Shown here: piece by piece, positions 7,343 through 14,390 of the stretch
Layout of the letters: each line of letters begins with the position of its first letter
Numbering within the stretch: position 1 is the stretch's first letter
Position numbers and translations under genes: made by a program
The notes under the pieces: generated by a model
What the model was told of the DNA's origin: nothing
Seen by the model: the letters and a program-made list of their open reading frames with translations, nothing else
The model's database searches: none
Virus record (IMG/VR): IMGVR_UViG_3300032289_001479
Location: 1-21,064 of that record
Reading direction: 5' to 3' (one strand)
Length of the DNA stretch: 21,064 nucleotides
Origin: a virus

Positions 7343-8092
7343 ATGAATAAAAAATTTGCTGCAATTAGTACTATCGCACTATTAACTACTGGATCTGGAA
7401 CTGCATTTGCTCAGATATCAGATTTGTCCAGTTCAAAAACTGAACAGATAATAACAGAAGTAACAAAACCAGCCCCGATAATTAACTCCCCAATAACAAC
7501 AGAAGTTCTTTTTTCTGGGCCAGTGAAGTATATAAGCCTAGAGGCTGGTCCAGTACTTACCTCAGATGCCCCGCTTATTGGATCTGTTGACTGGATGGCT
7601 CAGGAAAAGGCCGCCAAGGATAAGATTAAGTCCGATGCCGAGAAAAAGCAAGACGAGCTAGAGGCAGAAATTGCTAGACTAGAGAAAATTGCTAGTGACA
7701 CTAAGACGCTAAATGAAACTTTGATCTTGGTTAAAAAGCAAATTGGAAAAACCCCTTGGGTATTTTCTGGATCTACTCCAGCAGCTTGGGACTGTTCGGG
7801 CCTAGTTATGTGGACATATGCCCACTTGGGTGTTGAGCTAGAACACAGTGCGACTAAGCAACGACTCTCGGGCGTGTTTGTCACTGAGCCTAAAATTGGA
7901 GACTTGGTCTCCTTTAATTATCAAAGCTACGGAAGCGCCTATCATGTTGGCATTTACATAGGCCCAGATGAGATGATCCATGCTGGTGGCAAGCCAGGAG
8001 ATAGAACCGAAATACGCTCTATTAGTGGATGGCAAAAAGGTAATGGAAACAGCGAAGTTACATATACCAGGATTATTGAAACTAACAACTAA
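7343..8092 (+). CDS. Secreted NlpC/P60 peptidoglycan hydrolase (endolysin)
   Basis: The 249-residue protein starts with a Sec signal peptide: basic MNKK, hydrophobic core to about residue 20 and an AFA-Q cleavage site at 23/24. A low-complexity linker and a charged coiled-coil helix (about 86-135, KAAKDKIKSDAEKKQDELEAE) follow. The C-terminal NlpC/P60 domain (about 133-245) has the catalytic Cys in WDCSGLVMW (C151), His in YHVGIYIG (H201) and a third polar residue in MIHAGG (H213). These cysteine peptidases cut the peptide stem of peptidoglycan, usually the D-Glu to diamino acid bond. The domain order, helix then NlpC/P60, resembles actinobacterial RipA/Rpf-type wall hydrolases. A Sec signal implies export without needing a holin pore. 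Start chosen from AAGGAGGT and the signal peptide. It could also act as a virion-independent wall remodeller. Confidence 0.88.
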   Translation: MNKKFAAISTIALLTTGSGTAFAQISDLSSSKTEQIITEVTKPAPIINSPITTEVLFSGPVKYISLEAGPVLTSDAPLIGSVDWMAQEKAAKDKIKSDAEKKQDELEAEIARLEKIASDTKTLNETLILVKKQIGKTPWVFSGSTPAAWDCSGLVMWTYAHLGVELEHSATKQRLSGVFVTEPKIGDLVSFNYQSYGSAYHVGIYIGPDEMIHAGGKPGDRTEIRSISGWQKGNGNSEVTYTRIIETNN

Positions 8093-8109
8093 AAACACAC
8101 CTTGCTATA

Positions 8110-8138
8110 TTGACTTTAACTATAAAATGATATATAAT
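8110..8138 (+). promoter_or_regulatory. Consensus promoter of the holin-like gene
   Basis: TTGACT (8110-8115), 17 bp, TATAAT (8133-8138). It lies in the 72-nt gap after the endolysin, giving the downstream gene its own transcription start at about 8145 and a roughly 20-nt leader with AAAAGGA before the ATG. Confidence 0.75.
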
Positions 8139-8164
8139 ATAAAAAACTATAACAAAAGGAAAAA

Positions 8165-8407
8165 ATGAAAAACATATATAAAAGCATGGTCGTGTCTATT
8201 GTATTTGGAAACATAATTTCGTTTTCAACAGTGGCTTGGACTTTTCCATGGGACACTTACCTTATTGATCCAACCCCATATTATATTGTTGAGTCTGGGG
8301 CTCTTGGATTGCTAATTGCTAGCTGTATATTCATTTATGAATGGGTAAGATATGGCGAAAAGAAATGGCTTACCAAGATCACTGCTAAGGCAAAAATAAA
8401 GAAATAG
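8165..8407 (+). CDS. Two-TM small membrane protein, holin candidate
   Basis: The 80-residue protein has two hydrophobic helices (about 8-26, MVVSIVFGNIISFSTVAW, and 42-59, VESGALGLLIASCIFIYEW) separated by an aromatic/Pro loop (FPWDTYLIDPTPYY). It ends in a strongly basic tail KKWLTKITAKAKIKK. Size, two TMs, cationic cytoplasmic tail and position directly after the endolysin fit a class II holin. Holins have no diagnostic motif, so the function is by context. AAAAGGA gives the ribosome site. A strong terminator follows 15 nt after the stop. Confidence 0.65.
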   Translation: MKNIYKSMVVSIVFGNIISFSTVAWTFPWDTYLIDPTPYYIVESGALGLLIASCIFIYEWVRYGEKKWLTKITAKAKIKK

Positions 8408-8422
8408 CATTAAAACAAAAAG

Positions 8423-8455
8423 ATACCCTCAGTTAATTCTGGGGGTATTTTTTTT
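8423..8455. terminator. Bidirectional rho-independent terminator
   Basis: ATACCCTCAG (8423-8432) pairs with CTGGGGGTAT (8439-8448) in a 10-bp stem (one G-T pair) with loop TTAATT, followed by eight T on the plus strand. On the minus strand the same stem is followed by CTTTTTGTTTT, so it can also end the minus-strand unit finishing at 8485. It insulates the lysis island from the converging tail genes. Confidence 0.9.
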
Positions 8456-8484
8456 AGTATTTATAAAAACACTTGAAGTATTAT

Positions 8485-8775
8485 TTACCATTTTCCTAGA
8501 GGGCATGTGGCCTTCTCTAGCTTTGTTTTTAGATTCATAAAGCATCCGCATTTCTTGCACTGATTTGTCAAGGATATTAGCTCTGGGCATTGCTTACAAA
8601 TTTCTAGTCTAGCCAAAGCCTTCTCGTCAGTCGATCTTTCAGATTTTGGATTTATAAGATCTAGTGGTGTGACTCTTGAAGGCTTATTATTTTTAGAAGT
8701 ATCGACTGTTTCTAAAAAACTAGAAGACTCTTTAAGGTCCTTGTATTTTTTCCAAGGACTTTTGCTTTCTTCCAT
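8485..8775 (-). CDS. Cys-rich zinc-ribbon-type small protein (paralogue of 15655-15873)
   Basis: The 96-residue protein has a polar, Ser/Lys-rich N-terminal half and a C-terminal Cys-rich half: RLEICKQCP, then CKKCGCFMNLKTKLE, ending TCPLGKW. C60, C63, C73, C76, C78 and C91 are likely zinc ligands. The same pattern ends the protein at 15655-15873, so the two are paralogues. Such Cys-rich short proteins ending in CP-x-x-KW are frequent in phages of this type; I cannot name a function. The ATG comes 5 nt after the stop of the upstream 130-residue gene and no own promoter is seen, so the two are cotranscribed. Confidence 0.75.
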   Translation of the reverse strand: MEESKSPWKKYKDLKESSSFLETVDTSKNNKPSRVTPLDLINPKSERSTDEKALARLEICKQCPELISLTNQCKKCGCFMNLKTKLEKATCPLGKW

Positions 8776-8780
8776 TTGGC

Positions 8781-9173
8781 CTACTGGATTCCCTTATACC
8801 TAATTGTTGGATTGCTTTGTAGTGCTGCAATGAGCGCACTCATGGGGCCACCCTCGTCTTCTCTAAGAATTGAGTTACCGTAAACAGTTTCTCCAACAAG
8901 GTATGAAAATCTAAAGGTCCCCTCTAAAGAATCTGGAACTGTTTGATTTTCTGAATTGTCTGGATTTATAAAAGTTCTAGACTGTTCGTCATACAAACTC
9001 ATCTTTTTAGGTACATAGTCTAAATCAGTAATCTCTACTACTCTTGCGTTATTTTCAAACGCATATACCTTATCTTCCATAACTGGATTTATTAAAGTGC
9101 CGTCTTCTGTGCAGGCATAGGCAAAAAAGGGAAGCGTGTCTTCTCCAATTACTAATTCAAAAATTTTCCTCAT
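8781..9173 (-). CDS. Conserved-looking phage protein of unknown function
   Basis: The 130-residue protein (MRKIFELVIGEDTLPFFAYACTEDG...) is acidic, with alternating strands and no signal peptide or TM segment. The C-terminal helix includes GGPMSALIAALQSNP. No motif identifies it. It starts 5 nt after TGAGATAAT (leaderless geometry) and is followed by the Cys-rich gene. Its place at the end of the tail-gene block suggests a virion or assembly role, but the sequence does not prove that. Confidence 0.65.
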   Translation of the reverse strand: MRKIFELVIGEDTLPFFAYACTEDGTLINPVMEDKVYAFENNARVVEITDLDYVPKKMSLYDEQSRTFINPDNSENQTVPDSLEGTFRFSYLVGETVYGNSILREDEGGPMSALIAALQSNPTIRYKGIQ

Positions 9174-9178
9174 AATAT

Positions 9179-9187
9179 ATTATCTCA
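9179..9187 (-). promoter_or_regulatory. Extended -10 promoter TGAGATAAT
   Basis: TGAGATAAT with 5 nt to the ATG at 9173; the same leaderless arrangement with GATAAT in place of TATAAT. Confidence 0.55.
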
Positions 9188-9201
9188 TACTATCTCTATT
9201 T

Positions 9202-9942
9202 TTAACATTGGCAACAATACGCTGGTCCATATGTTGTGGTATATCTAACTTGCAGGCTGCCGTCAGAGCAGTTACCGTACTCATAATACCCAGCTTCAGA
9301 GTATATTGATCCATTAATACAAGGCTCATTGTCCCAATAACCACCGAATGACCAGGAACATGTAACTGCTGGTGGTGGCGGTGGCGGTGGTGGCGGAGGT
9401 GGTGCTGATGGACCAAGGGTAAAGTAAATTGTTGACGAATTAGAGTTATATCCAGATCTTGATGCAGTTACCGTAAGGCTGGTAGAGCCTGCTGGCCCTT
9501 CAACAATATATTCTGGGTAACTACCTTCAAAGTTGTCATATCCTGGACTATAAGAAGTGCCGTCTTCCCAATTTGTTAAGTTTATAACTTGGTAGTATCG
9601 GCCGCCTGCACTATTTCCGCTGGTAGCTAAAGAAAGAGCTGGGGCCGATAGGGTTGGTAGCGGCGGTGGTGGTGGTGGCGGAGGTGGTGGTGGAGCAGAA
9701 TAAGAGTATAATACAATAGATATTGATGTCTCATAATCAACTAGTGATCCACTGGCTATTGAGCTACTTGAAACCGTTCCATTATTGCCAGAGCTTGCTC
9801 CGCTAGATGTAGTGGTAGCCTGACCAAAGGTAAGGCCAGCAGAAATAATAGCCGATTGTGCTGCTGAAGAGCTTAGCCCAGAAAGATTTGGCACAGTGGT
9901 CATGCCCTTAGATGAAAAAAGTCCAGATGATAGCCCAAGCAT
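9202..9942 (-). CDS. PASTA-like, polyproline-linked, Cys-rich tail protein
   Basis: The 246-residue protein has a distinctive modular build. Residues about 17-80 fit a PASTA repeat: VPNLSGLSSSAAQ, then IISAGLTFGQ, then a terminal strand SLVDYETSISIVLYSYS. An uninterrupted block of 11 prolines follows (DNA 9661-9693), then a beta domain of about 90 residues (LSAPALSLATS..GSTSLTVTASRSGYNS). A second block of exactly 11 prolines (DNA 9371-9403) leads to a C-terminal tip with six cysteines (CSWSFGGYWDNEPC, YGNCSDG, ending AYCCQC). PASTA domains bind uncrosslinked peptidoglycan in actinobacterial and Firmicute kinases, so a wall-binding tail tip is plausible. The proline blocks should be rigid PPII spacers and are possible hydroxylase substrates. 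Its start lies 3 nt beyond the preceding stop. Confidence 0.78.
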   Translation of the reverse strand: MLGLSSGLFSSKGMTTVPNLSGLSSSAAQSAIISAGLTFGQATTTSSGASSGNNGTVSSSSIASGSLVDYETSISIVLYSYSAPPPPPPPPPPPLPTLSAPALSLATSGNSAGGRYYQVINLTNWEDGTSYSPGYDNFEGSYPEYIVEGPAGSTSLTVTASRSGYNSNSSTIYFTLGPSAPPPPPPPPPPPAVTCSWSFGGYWDNEPCINGSIYSEAGYYEYGNCSDGSLQVRYTTTYGPAYCCQC

Positions 9943-9945
9943 TTA

Positions 9946-10578
9946 TTAGGCCTTAAGGTCACCTATAATTAGCCACTCATTAGTGTTAATTTTAGTTAGA
10001 GTTGCCCCAGTATATTGTGAAGAAAGTTTTTTGTTTGAGTTTTTGCTTCTAATTGTAACCCCTGAGCCTTCTCTAAAAGTTACTTCCCCAGTACCCAGCC
10101 TCATGACTTCTAGTCTTGTGCCTACTGACAGTGGAACAGATGAATTAGGTGGTATATCCAAGAAGGTGTCTGAAGAAGAGCTAATATTTATAGTTTTACC
10201 AAAGTCTGAAGCAACTAGTACGTATGTGCTTGTTTTTGTTGATATCTGAACGTCATTAGCCGAAACCCATGTAGATAGAGTAAGGGAATAGTAAAATATT
10301 TGATTAATTACATTTCCAGAAGAGTCTTCTCTTATAAAACAAACTGCACCATTTTGTGGCGCTGGGATTGCCGCATCTCTAGCAGCTGGATTTTGAAAAT
10401 TGTTAACTCCAGCTTTTGAATTTACTACATCTCTAAAAGATACTGAGGCAGAAAATGAATGATCTCCAGTCCAGTCGTAATCGGCAGATGTGCTGGCACT
10501 TCCTGATACTGGATACCAGGTATCTGTTGGTTCATCGTAAATATAAGCTAATTTACCGCTGGTGCTAACTGTTGCCAT
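9946..10578 (-). CDS. Tail fibre protein with the C-terminal domain shared with the Mtd-like fibre
   Basis: The 210-residue product starts MATVSTSGKLAYIYDEPTDTW. A segment NFQNPAARDAAIPAPQNGAV (about 60-79), a typical fibre motif, leads to a domain with FYYSLTLSTWVSAND. Residues about 112-210 align with the end of the 523-residue fibre: PPNSSVPLSVGT, TGEVTFREGSGVT, ending NEWLIIGDLKA. That shared domain is probably a trimerisation or host-contact tip. The ATG overlaps the preceding stop as TAATG. It is cotranscribed with the PASTA-like gene that follows 3 nt later. Confidence 0.78.
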   Translation of the reverse strand: MATVSTSGKLAYIYDEPTDTWYPVSGSASTSADYDWTGDHSFSASVSFRDVVNSKAGVNNFQNPAARDAAIPAPQNGAVCFIREDSSGNVINQIFYYSLTLSTWVSANDVQISTKTSTYVLVASDFGKTINISSSSDTFLDIPPNSSVPLSVGTRLEVMRLGTGEVTFREGSGVTIRSKNSNKKLSSQYTGATLTKINTNEWLIIGDLKA

Positions 10579-11300
10579 TATCTATAGCTCCAAACTTCAT
10601 ATGTTCCGCCGTCAAAACTACCAGCTGTGGTTAGTGATAGCTGTACTGAAGATATCTCATTAGTATTTTTGTAATAGCCAAAATATTGACCAGCCGTAGT
10701 GCTAGCAATTGTAGATACTGGCTTTAAAGATGCAGCGGTATTTGCTAAGTCTACCAATATAGTTATGTCTTGAGTATCAGTATTTGGGAAAAGCGGAGAG
10801 GATAGCGATGAAGCAGATATCAAGCCGCCAGTATTTACATAGTTTGGTCCTGAATCACTATTAAATTTAATAGATAGACCAGATGTTGAGGAGTGGTTAT
10901 GACTCCAGTCTTTCAATACTATAAAAAATTTATCGGCGTCTATCCCTGTAATATTTATAGATAATCCAGAAAGTGATCCACTATCAGACAATACCCAAGT
11001 AGCTTTTTCAACCAGAGGGGCAATAACTGATGTTGAATCTACCCAGATAAATCCATTTTGTGGCTCTGCTGGTCGCGTAGATGCATAATCAGATCCAATT
11101 CCAGTATTTTCTACTACGTCAATTCTTGTGTCTAATGCTTTTATGTGACCAACAACAGAGTTAGCTATTATTTGTGACTCATTAGTTATTGGGGTAGCTG
11201 TTCCATAGTGATAAAGTTTTAGTGCAGCCTGAATATCTGCAGCATCCTCGTATCCTGGGATTTGCGTTTTATATATAGTGCCTATGTCTTCAGATGCCAT
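10578..11300 (-). CDS. Tail fibre/tip protein
   Basis: The 240-residue protein has an N-terminal helical region (DIQAALKLYHYGT, VVGHIKALDTRIDVVE) like the attachment heads of many fibre proteins. A short PAEPQNGFIWVDST segment is followed by a Ser/Thr-rich beta C-terminus (about 100-240) ending GGTYEVWSYR. No enzyme motif is visible. The chosen ATG has GGTGAT at 6-nt spacing. The promoter TGGTATAAT overlaps the upstream gene's stop, and an earlier out-of-frame ATG at 11313 opens a 7-codon minigene overlapping this start. Confidence 0.7.
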   Translation of the reverse strand: MASEDIGTIYKTQIPGYEDAADIQAALKLYHYGTATPITNESQIIANSVVGHIKALDTRIDVVENTGIGSDYASTRPAEPQNGFIWVDSTSVIAPLVEKATWVLSDSGSLSGLSINITGIDADKFFIVLKDWSHNHSSTSGLSIKFNSDSGPNYVNTGGLISASSLSSPLFPNTDTQDITILVDLANTAASLKPVSTIASTTAGQYFGYYKNTNEISSVQLSLTTAGSFDGGTYEVWSYR

Positions 11301-11318
11301 TTTTTATCACCATTTTAA

Positions 11319-11327
11319 ATTATACCA
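11319..11327 (-). promoter_or_regulatory. Extended -10 promoter TGGTATAAT overlapping a stop codon
   Basis: TGGTATAAT contains the TAA stop of the upstream gene (11320-11322). The first ATG is 5 nt downstream (11313) but is out of frame with the 240-residue gene, whose own ATG is 18 nt downstream. Confidence 0.6.
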
Positions 11328-11889
11328 CAGTAATGAATACGTGAACTATCTTTGTTCCTGACAAGTTTGACCAAGAACTGCCAGAGTATTCCACTGCCTT
11401 TATTGAAATAGGCAATACCTGACTTCCATCAACTATCTGAATTGTTCCAATAGTTAGTGATGCTGAAACTGGATTACTGTTAATAACATTCAACTGAATA
11501 TTAAAGTTTGTTGCCGTAAGATTCTGTCTTTCTGTAATGCTTGAAACTGGAATATTGATTTGTGTTTCACCATTAACAAAAGACTTACTATAGTTCTGAC
11601 TGTAAGTATTTGGTATTAGTTTGAATAGTGGGACCCAGGCATTTGCAGCACCAAGATTTTGATACTGATACATAAACAAGTATTCTTCATCGGAAGTTAA
11701 TGTATTTATACAAAGATCAAATACCTCTGGAGTCTGCCCTAATACAGTTAGTGGGTCAGTTGGGTTGCCAGCTGCAATAAAAATCTGACTACCGCGTTTA
11801 CCAGTGGCACCAAGATCAACATTTACGTTTATTGAGGACGGTCCACCAAGAACCACTAAGTCATCATTAGCTATTAAAACTTCTGGCAT
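11320..11889 (-). CDS. Minor tail/structural protein
   Basis: This 189-residue protein begins MPEVLIANDDLVVLGGPSSINVNVDLGATGKRGSQIF, followed by IAAGNPTD and a long beta region with FVNGETQINIPVSSITERQN and NIQLNVINSNP, ending VHVFITVV. The repeated valine/threonine strands and lack of catalytic residues indicate a virion protein, perhaps a baseplate or fibre-attachment subunit. Its ATG overlaps the stop of the BppU-like gene (TAATG), so the two products are translationally coupled and may form a complex, as the BppU-like/partner pair at 5364-5974 may. Confidence 0.68.
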   Translation of the reverse strand: MPEVLIANDDLVVLGGPSSINVNVDLGATGKRGSQIFIAAGNPTDPLTVLGQTPEVFDLCINTLTSDEEYLFMYQYQNLGAANAWVPLFKLIPNTYSQNYSKSFVNGETQINIPVSSITERQNLTATNFNIQLNVINSNPVSASLTIGTIQIVDGSQVLPISIKAVEYSGSSWSNLSGTKIVHVFITVV

Positions 11890-12233
11890 TAAGATGCTCC
11901 AGTAATATCTGCGGTAACAGTAATTGTTCCAGTAAGTAGTGTGTGTACTACCGAGTCATTGCTTTTAGCAATTTGAACATCATAGAAATAAGTAACTCCT
12001 GGAGTTAGACTTCTACCTCTTGCTGGAAGAATGGTGCAAGTTATTACTCCATTTGATATTGAAGATGTAGCCTCGTACTGAGTAGCCCCAGTTCCTCTTT
12101 TAGTTGCAATAAAAAATTTGCTTGAATATCCAGTTAGGCTAAACGCTGAGCCGTCTGATGCTTTTGGGGTAACGGTAAACTCAAAAGTATCACCGTGATA
12201 GTATGAAATATTATAGGTTCCTGGAAATGCCAT
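11889..12233 (-). CDS. BppU-like baseplate/tail protein (paralogue 2)
   Basis: Starting at ATG 12233 the product is 114 residues (MAFPGTYNISYYHGDTFEFTV...). It contains the HGDT motif, FSLTGYSSKFFIATKRG, ISNGVITCTILP and the closing GTITVTADITG, matching the other two BppU-like proteins. The start is supported by TATAAT 6 nt upstream. An alternative GTG at 12248, overlapping the collagen-like gene's stop as TAGTG, would add five residues by coupled translation. Both routes could be used, from a monocistronic leaderless mRNA and a polycistronic one. It is likely a baseplate adaptor for the neighbouring fibres. Confidence 0.68.
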   Translation of the reverse strand: MAFPGTYNISYYHGDTFEFTVTPKASDGSAFSLTGYSSKFFIATKRGTGATQYEATSSISNGVITCTILPARGRSLTPGVTYFYDVQIAKSNDSVVHTLLTGTITVTADITGAS

Positions 12234-12239
12234 AAGTTT

Positions 12240-12247
12240 ATTATACA
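12240..12247 (-). promoter_or_regulatory. -10 box TGTATAAT inside an operon
   Basis: TGTATAAT with 6 nt (AAACTT) to ATG 12233. It lies between the collagen-like gene and the BppU-like gene, so the latter may be transcribed independently. Confidence 0.55.
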
Positions 12248-12961
12248 CTAATTAACTGATATATATATTGATTTTATCTTTACCTCAGAGTCAAGATCTG
12301 TCCTTATTTGTGGAACAATTCCTGCATTTTTATGTGTTTCGGAAAATATTGCCATGGTATGAGTTATTGACATTTCATAAGTATGCTGATATTTTAAATT
12401 TGCACAAAATGTTGTGACCGAATCATCTAATCCAAAAAATTGAGATCTCATCCATACTTCTGTATTTGAGCTAAAAGTTGTAATCTCAATATCATAGGTT
12501 ATCTGTACTTGAGCACCTACCTTTAGTCCTCTTGTATTTATCTTTCTGGTATCTTTAATGTAAAGACTTACTGAATCTTCTGGTAGAAAATCTTCGATAG
12601 ATGCTTCTGAATCTACATAAAGATCAACCCAGCCATCTATTCCCCTAGAAGCGCCTGCTGCGGTGGCTTTAGGCTTTTTATTTTTATAAAGTGCCCAACC
12701 AACATTTTGATTATATTTTGGAAAGTATGATTTGCCATCTTTACCGTCTTTTCCAGGAATTCCACGCTCACCCCTAGGTCCAGTAATGCTTTCTCCAGGA
12801 TCTCCATTTTTTCCAGGATCTCCCTTTGGTCCTGTTGGACCTGGAGGGCCTTGGGGGCCAGGGACAGCAAAAAATACTCCTTCTTGTGGTGTTTCGACAG
12901 ACTGTTTTACTTTTGAAGCATACCCAGATGTGGGGAAATCGATGTTAGATGAAGTTGCCAT
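12248..12961 (-). CDS. Collagen-like tail fibre protein
   Basis: The 237-residue protein carries 14 Gly-X-Y triplets: eight from residue 35 (GPQ GPP GPT GPK GDP GKN GDP GES), an IT interruption, then six (GPR GER GIP GKD GKD GKS) to about residue 78. Proline occupies the Y position in GPP, GDP (twice) and GIP, the position hydroxylated by prolyl 4-hydroxylases. The ~160-residue C-terminal part (NQNVGWALYKNKK..., ending VKIKSIYISVN) is a beta-rich globular tip with no known motif. Phage collagen-like segments form trimeric stalks. GATAAT preceded by TGG sits 6 nt before the ATG; no Shine-Dalgarno. Confidence 0.82.
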   Translation of the reverse strand: MATSSNIDFPTSGYASKVKQSVETPQEGVFFAVPGPQGPPGPTGPKGDPGKNGDPGESITGPRGERGIPGKDGKDGKSYFPKYNQNVGWALYKNKKPKATAAGASRGIDGWVDLYVDSEASIEDFLPEDSVSLYIKDTRKINTRGLKVGAQVQITYDIEITTFSSNTEVWMRSQFFGLDDSVTTFCANLKYQHTYEMSITHTMAIFSETHKNAGIVPQIRTDLDSEVKIKSIYISVN

Positions 12962-12967
12962 ACAACA

Positions 12968-12976
12968 ATTATCCCA
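12968..12976 (-). promoter_or_regulatory. Extended -10 promoter TGGGATAAT
   Basis: TGGGATAAT, 6 nt before the ATG at 12961. The position 17 bp further upstream has no -35 resemblance. Confidence 0.6.
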
Positions 12977-13026
12977 GACTATTTAAGCAAGTATGTAAGT
13001 ACCGTTAATGTAAGTTTTGCTAATCG

Positions 13027-14106
13027 TTATGATGCGTTGGCTTGATAAATAAAGTTGATGTGAAACAGGTCATCGGTAGTAAGAATAAATGGACTAGTAG
13101 CCTTAAATTCTTGGTCTTGACTAGACTGGTTTAGGAACCAAAGACTGCAAACATTACTGTTTGGTTCTAGGTGCCCCTTGATGCTGTAATACCTCTCTAG
13201 ATCTGTGTTGTGAATAGTTCCGCCCCAAGCATTTGCGTGAAGTGCTGACTGCTTTGGAAGAGTGACTGAGTAAGCACCAGTACCAAAGTGAGTAACGGCT
13301 GTCATTGGAACAGTAATTTGCACAACAACCATCTGACCATAGTCAAAGTAAGTTCCTGTAGCAAGGTTAGAAGACTGTGTTAGACCAGTTCCAGACCAAA
13401 CAGGCGTATAGGAAATTGGAGTTGGAGCACTGGTGTCACCAAACGGACCAGTGTTTGTTAGATAAAGACCGTACTCGTTTCCATTCGTAAGTCCAGATGC
13501 AATGGCACCATAGGCAGTAGCGTCGTACTCCAGGGTCCAAATTTCTTTATTTGGAGAAACATTTTCTACGTTTGGAGTAGGGACCCCTAGTGTCAAAGTA
13601 AAGCTTTCATGTTCTCCAAAAGACTTAAAGGTCCAGGATTGAGGAACACCCTTTGATATAGCGTAATTAATGTAGGCATCTACCTGTGGAGTTCTTGCAA
13701 TTGCAATTGAATTACCGTATGTAGCGTGGCTAAATTGTGCGTAGTCTACAGCATAGTTGCTTGCTTCTTGGAATGCTGTTAATGGCAAGAATGCTGGAAT
13801 ACCTGCAACCACAAGACCATTTGTATACTCTGTCCAAGACTCAGTGCCTGGGGGATACCCTGGATTGCCTGGGTTCGTGGCTCTTATAAATAGCTGTCCT
13901 GGGTTTCCATATGGACTTCCAACTGGAATACTTACAATTCCGCCAATTGGATAACTAGCTCCATTGTTGTATTCACCTAGGTAATTTGGATATTGACCAT
14001 CTGCACCATCGGCACCTGGGGCACCATCAGCACCGTCTGCCCCGTCAGCCCCAGCAGGCCCTGGAGTTCCTTCTCCGCTACCACCTGTAGTTGTAAAACG
14101 TGCCAT
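13027..14106 (-). CDS. Collagen-like tail fibre/tip protein
   Basis: The 359-residue protein has a short Gly-X-Y collar at about residues 13-38 (GTP GPA then GAD/GAP repeats). Next comes a YPIGGIVSIPVGSPYGNPGQLF segment rich in Pro/Gly, then a large domain (about 100-359) with FLPLTAFQEASNYAVDYAQFSHATYGNS and a beta-rich end (VTLPKQSALHANAWGG, IYQANAS). Two Y-position prolines (GTP and GAP) are possible hydroxylation sites. The acidic GAD triplets resemble those in other phage fibres, where they nucleate a trimer. Its ATG overlaps the stop of the preceding gene as TAATG. Confidence 0.8.
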   Translation of the reverse strand: MARFTTTGGSGEGTPGPAGADGADGADGAPGADGADGQYPNYLGEYNNGASYPIGGIVSIPVGSPYGNPGQLFIRATNPGNPGYPPGTESWTEYTNGLVVAGIPAFLPLTAFQEASNYAVDYAQFSHATYGNSIAIARTPQVDAYINYAISKGVPQSWTFKSFGEHESFTLTLGVPTPNVENVSPNKEIWTLEYDATAYGAIASGLTNGNEYGLYLTNTGPFGDTSAPTPISYTPVWSGTGLTQSSNLATGTYFDYGQMVVVQITVPMTAVTHFGTGAYSVTLPKQSALHANAWGGTIHNTDLERYYSIKGHLEPNSNVCSLWFLNQSSQDQEFKATSPFILTTDDLFHINFIYQANAS

Positions 14107-14390
14107 TAGTTGCCAGCCTCTAAACTAGTCTTTAGGACAGCAACAGTTGAACCGTTAGTTGCAGTAATTGCGTATAGTGGACTTGGTCCTGAAAGCTCGA
14201 CAGACCAGGCTGCTCCTGGTGCTAGACGGTATCCAAAACTTGAAGATGTTACTCCTTCTCCACCAAGATACACATATGCTGATTCATGTAGATTCTGGAC
14301 TGTGATATCAGTTCCAGTGTGCAAACCATTCGGGGTAAGTCTGGTTGCTGTTGAGTTACTCAAAGTAACTATTGCATGTGTAGTTGCCAT
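14106..14390 (-). CDS. Small virion protein of unknown role
   Basis: The 94-residue protein (MATTHAIVTLSNSTATRLTPNGLHTGTDITVQNLHESAYVYLGGEGVTSS...) is beta-rich. ITVQNLHESAYVYLGGEG and YRLAPGAAWSVELSG suggest a compact sandwich, as in small phage structural subunits. The start has AAGGTG upstream and overlaps the stop of the 28-residue gene (TAATG). It sits in a tightly coupled four-gene unit whose first product is BppU-like, so a baseplate or fibre-attachment role is likely. Confidence 0.7.
   Translation of the reverse strand: MATTHAIVTLSNSTATRLTPNGLHTGTDITVQNLHESAYVYLGGEGVTSSSFGYRLAPGAAWSVELSGPSPLYAITATNGSTVAVLKTSLEAGN

Noticed and set aside
9180-9416. His-rich minus-strand frame overlapping the PASTA-like gene
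   Set aside because: Its His runs come from reading the proline codon tract out of frame.
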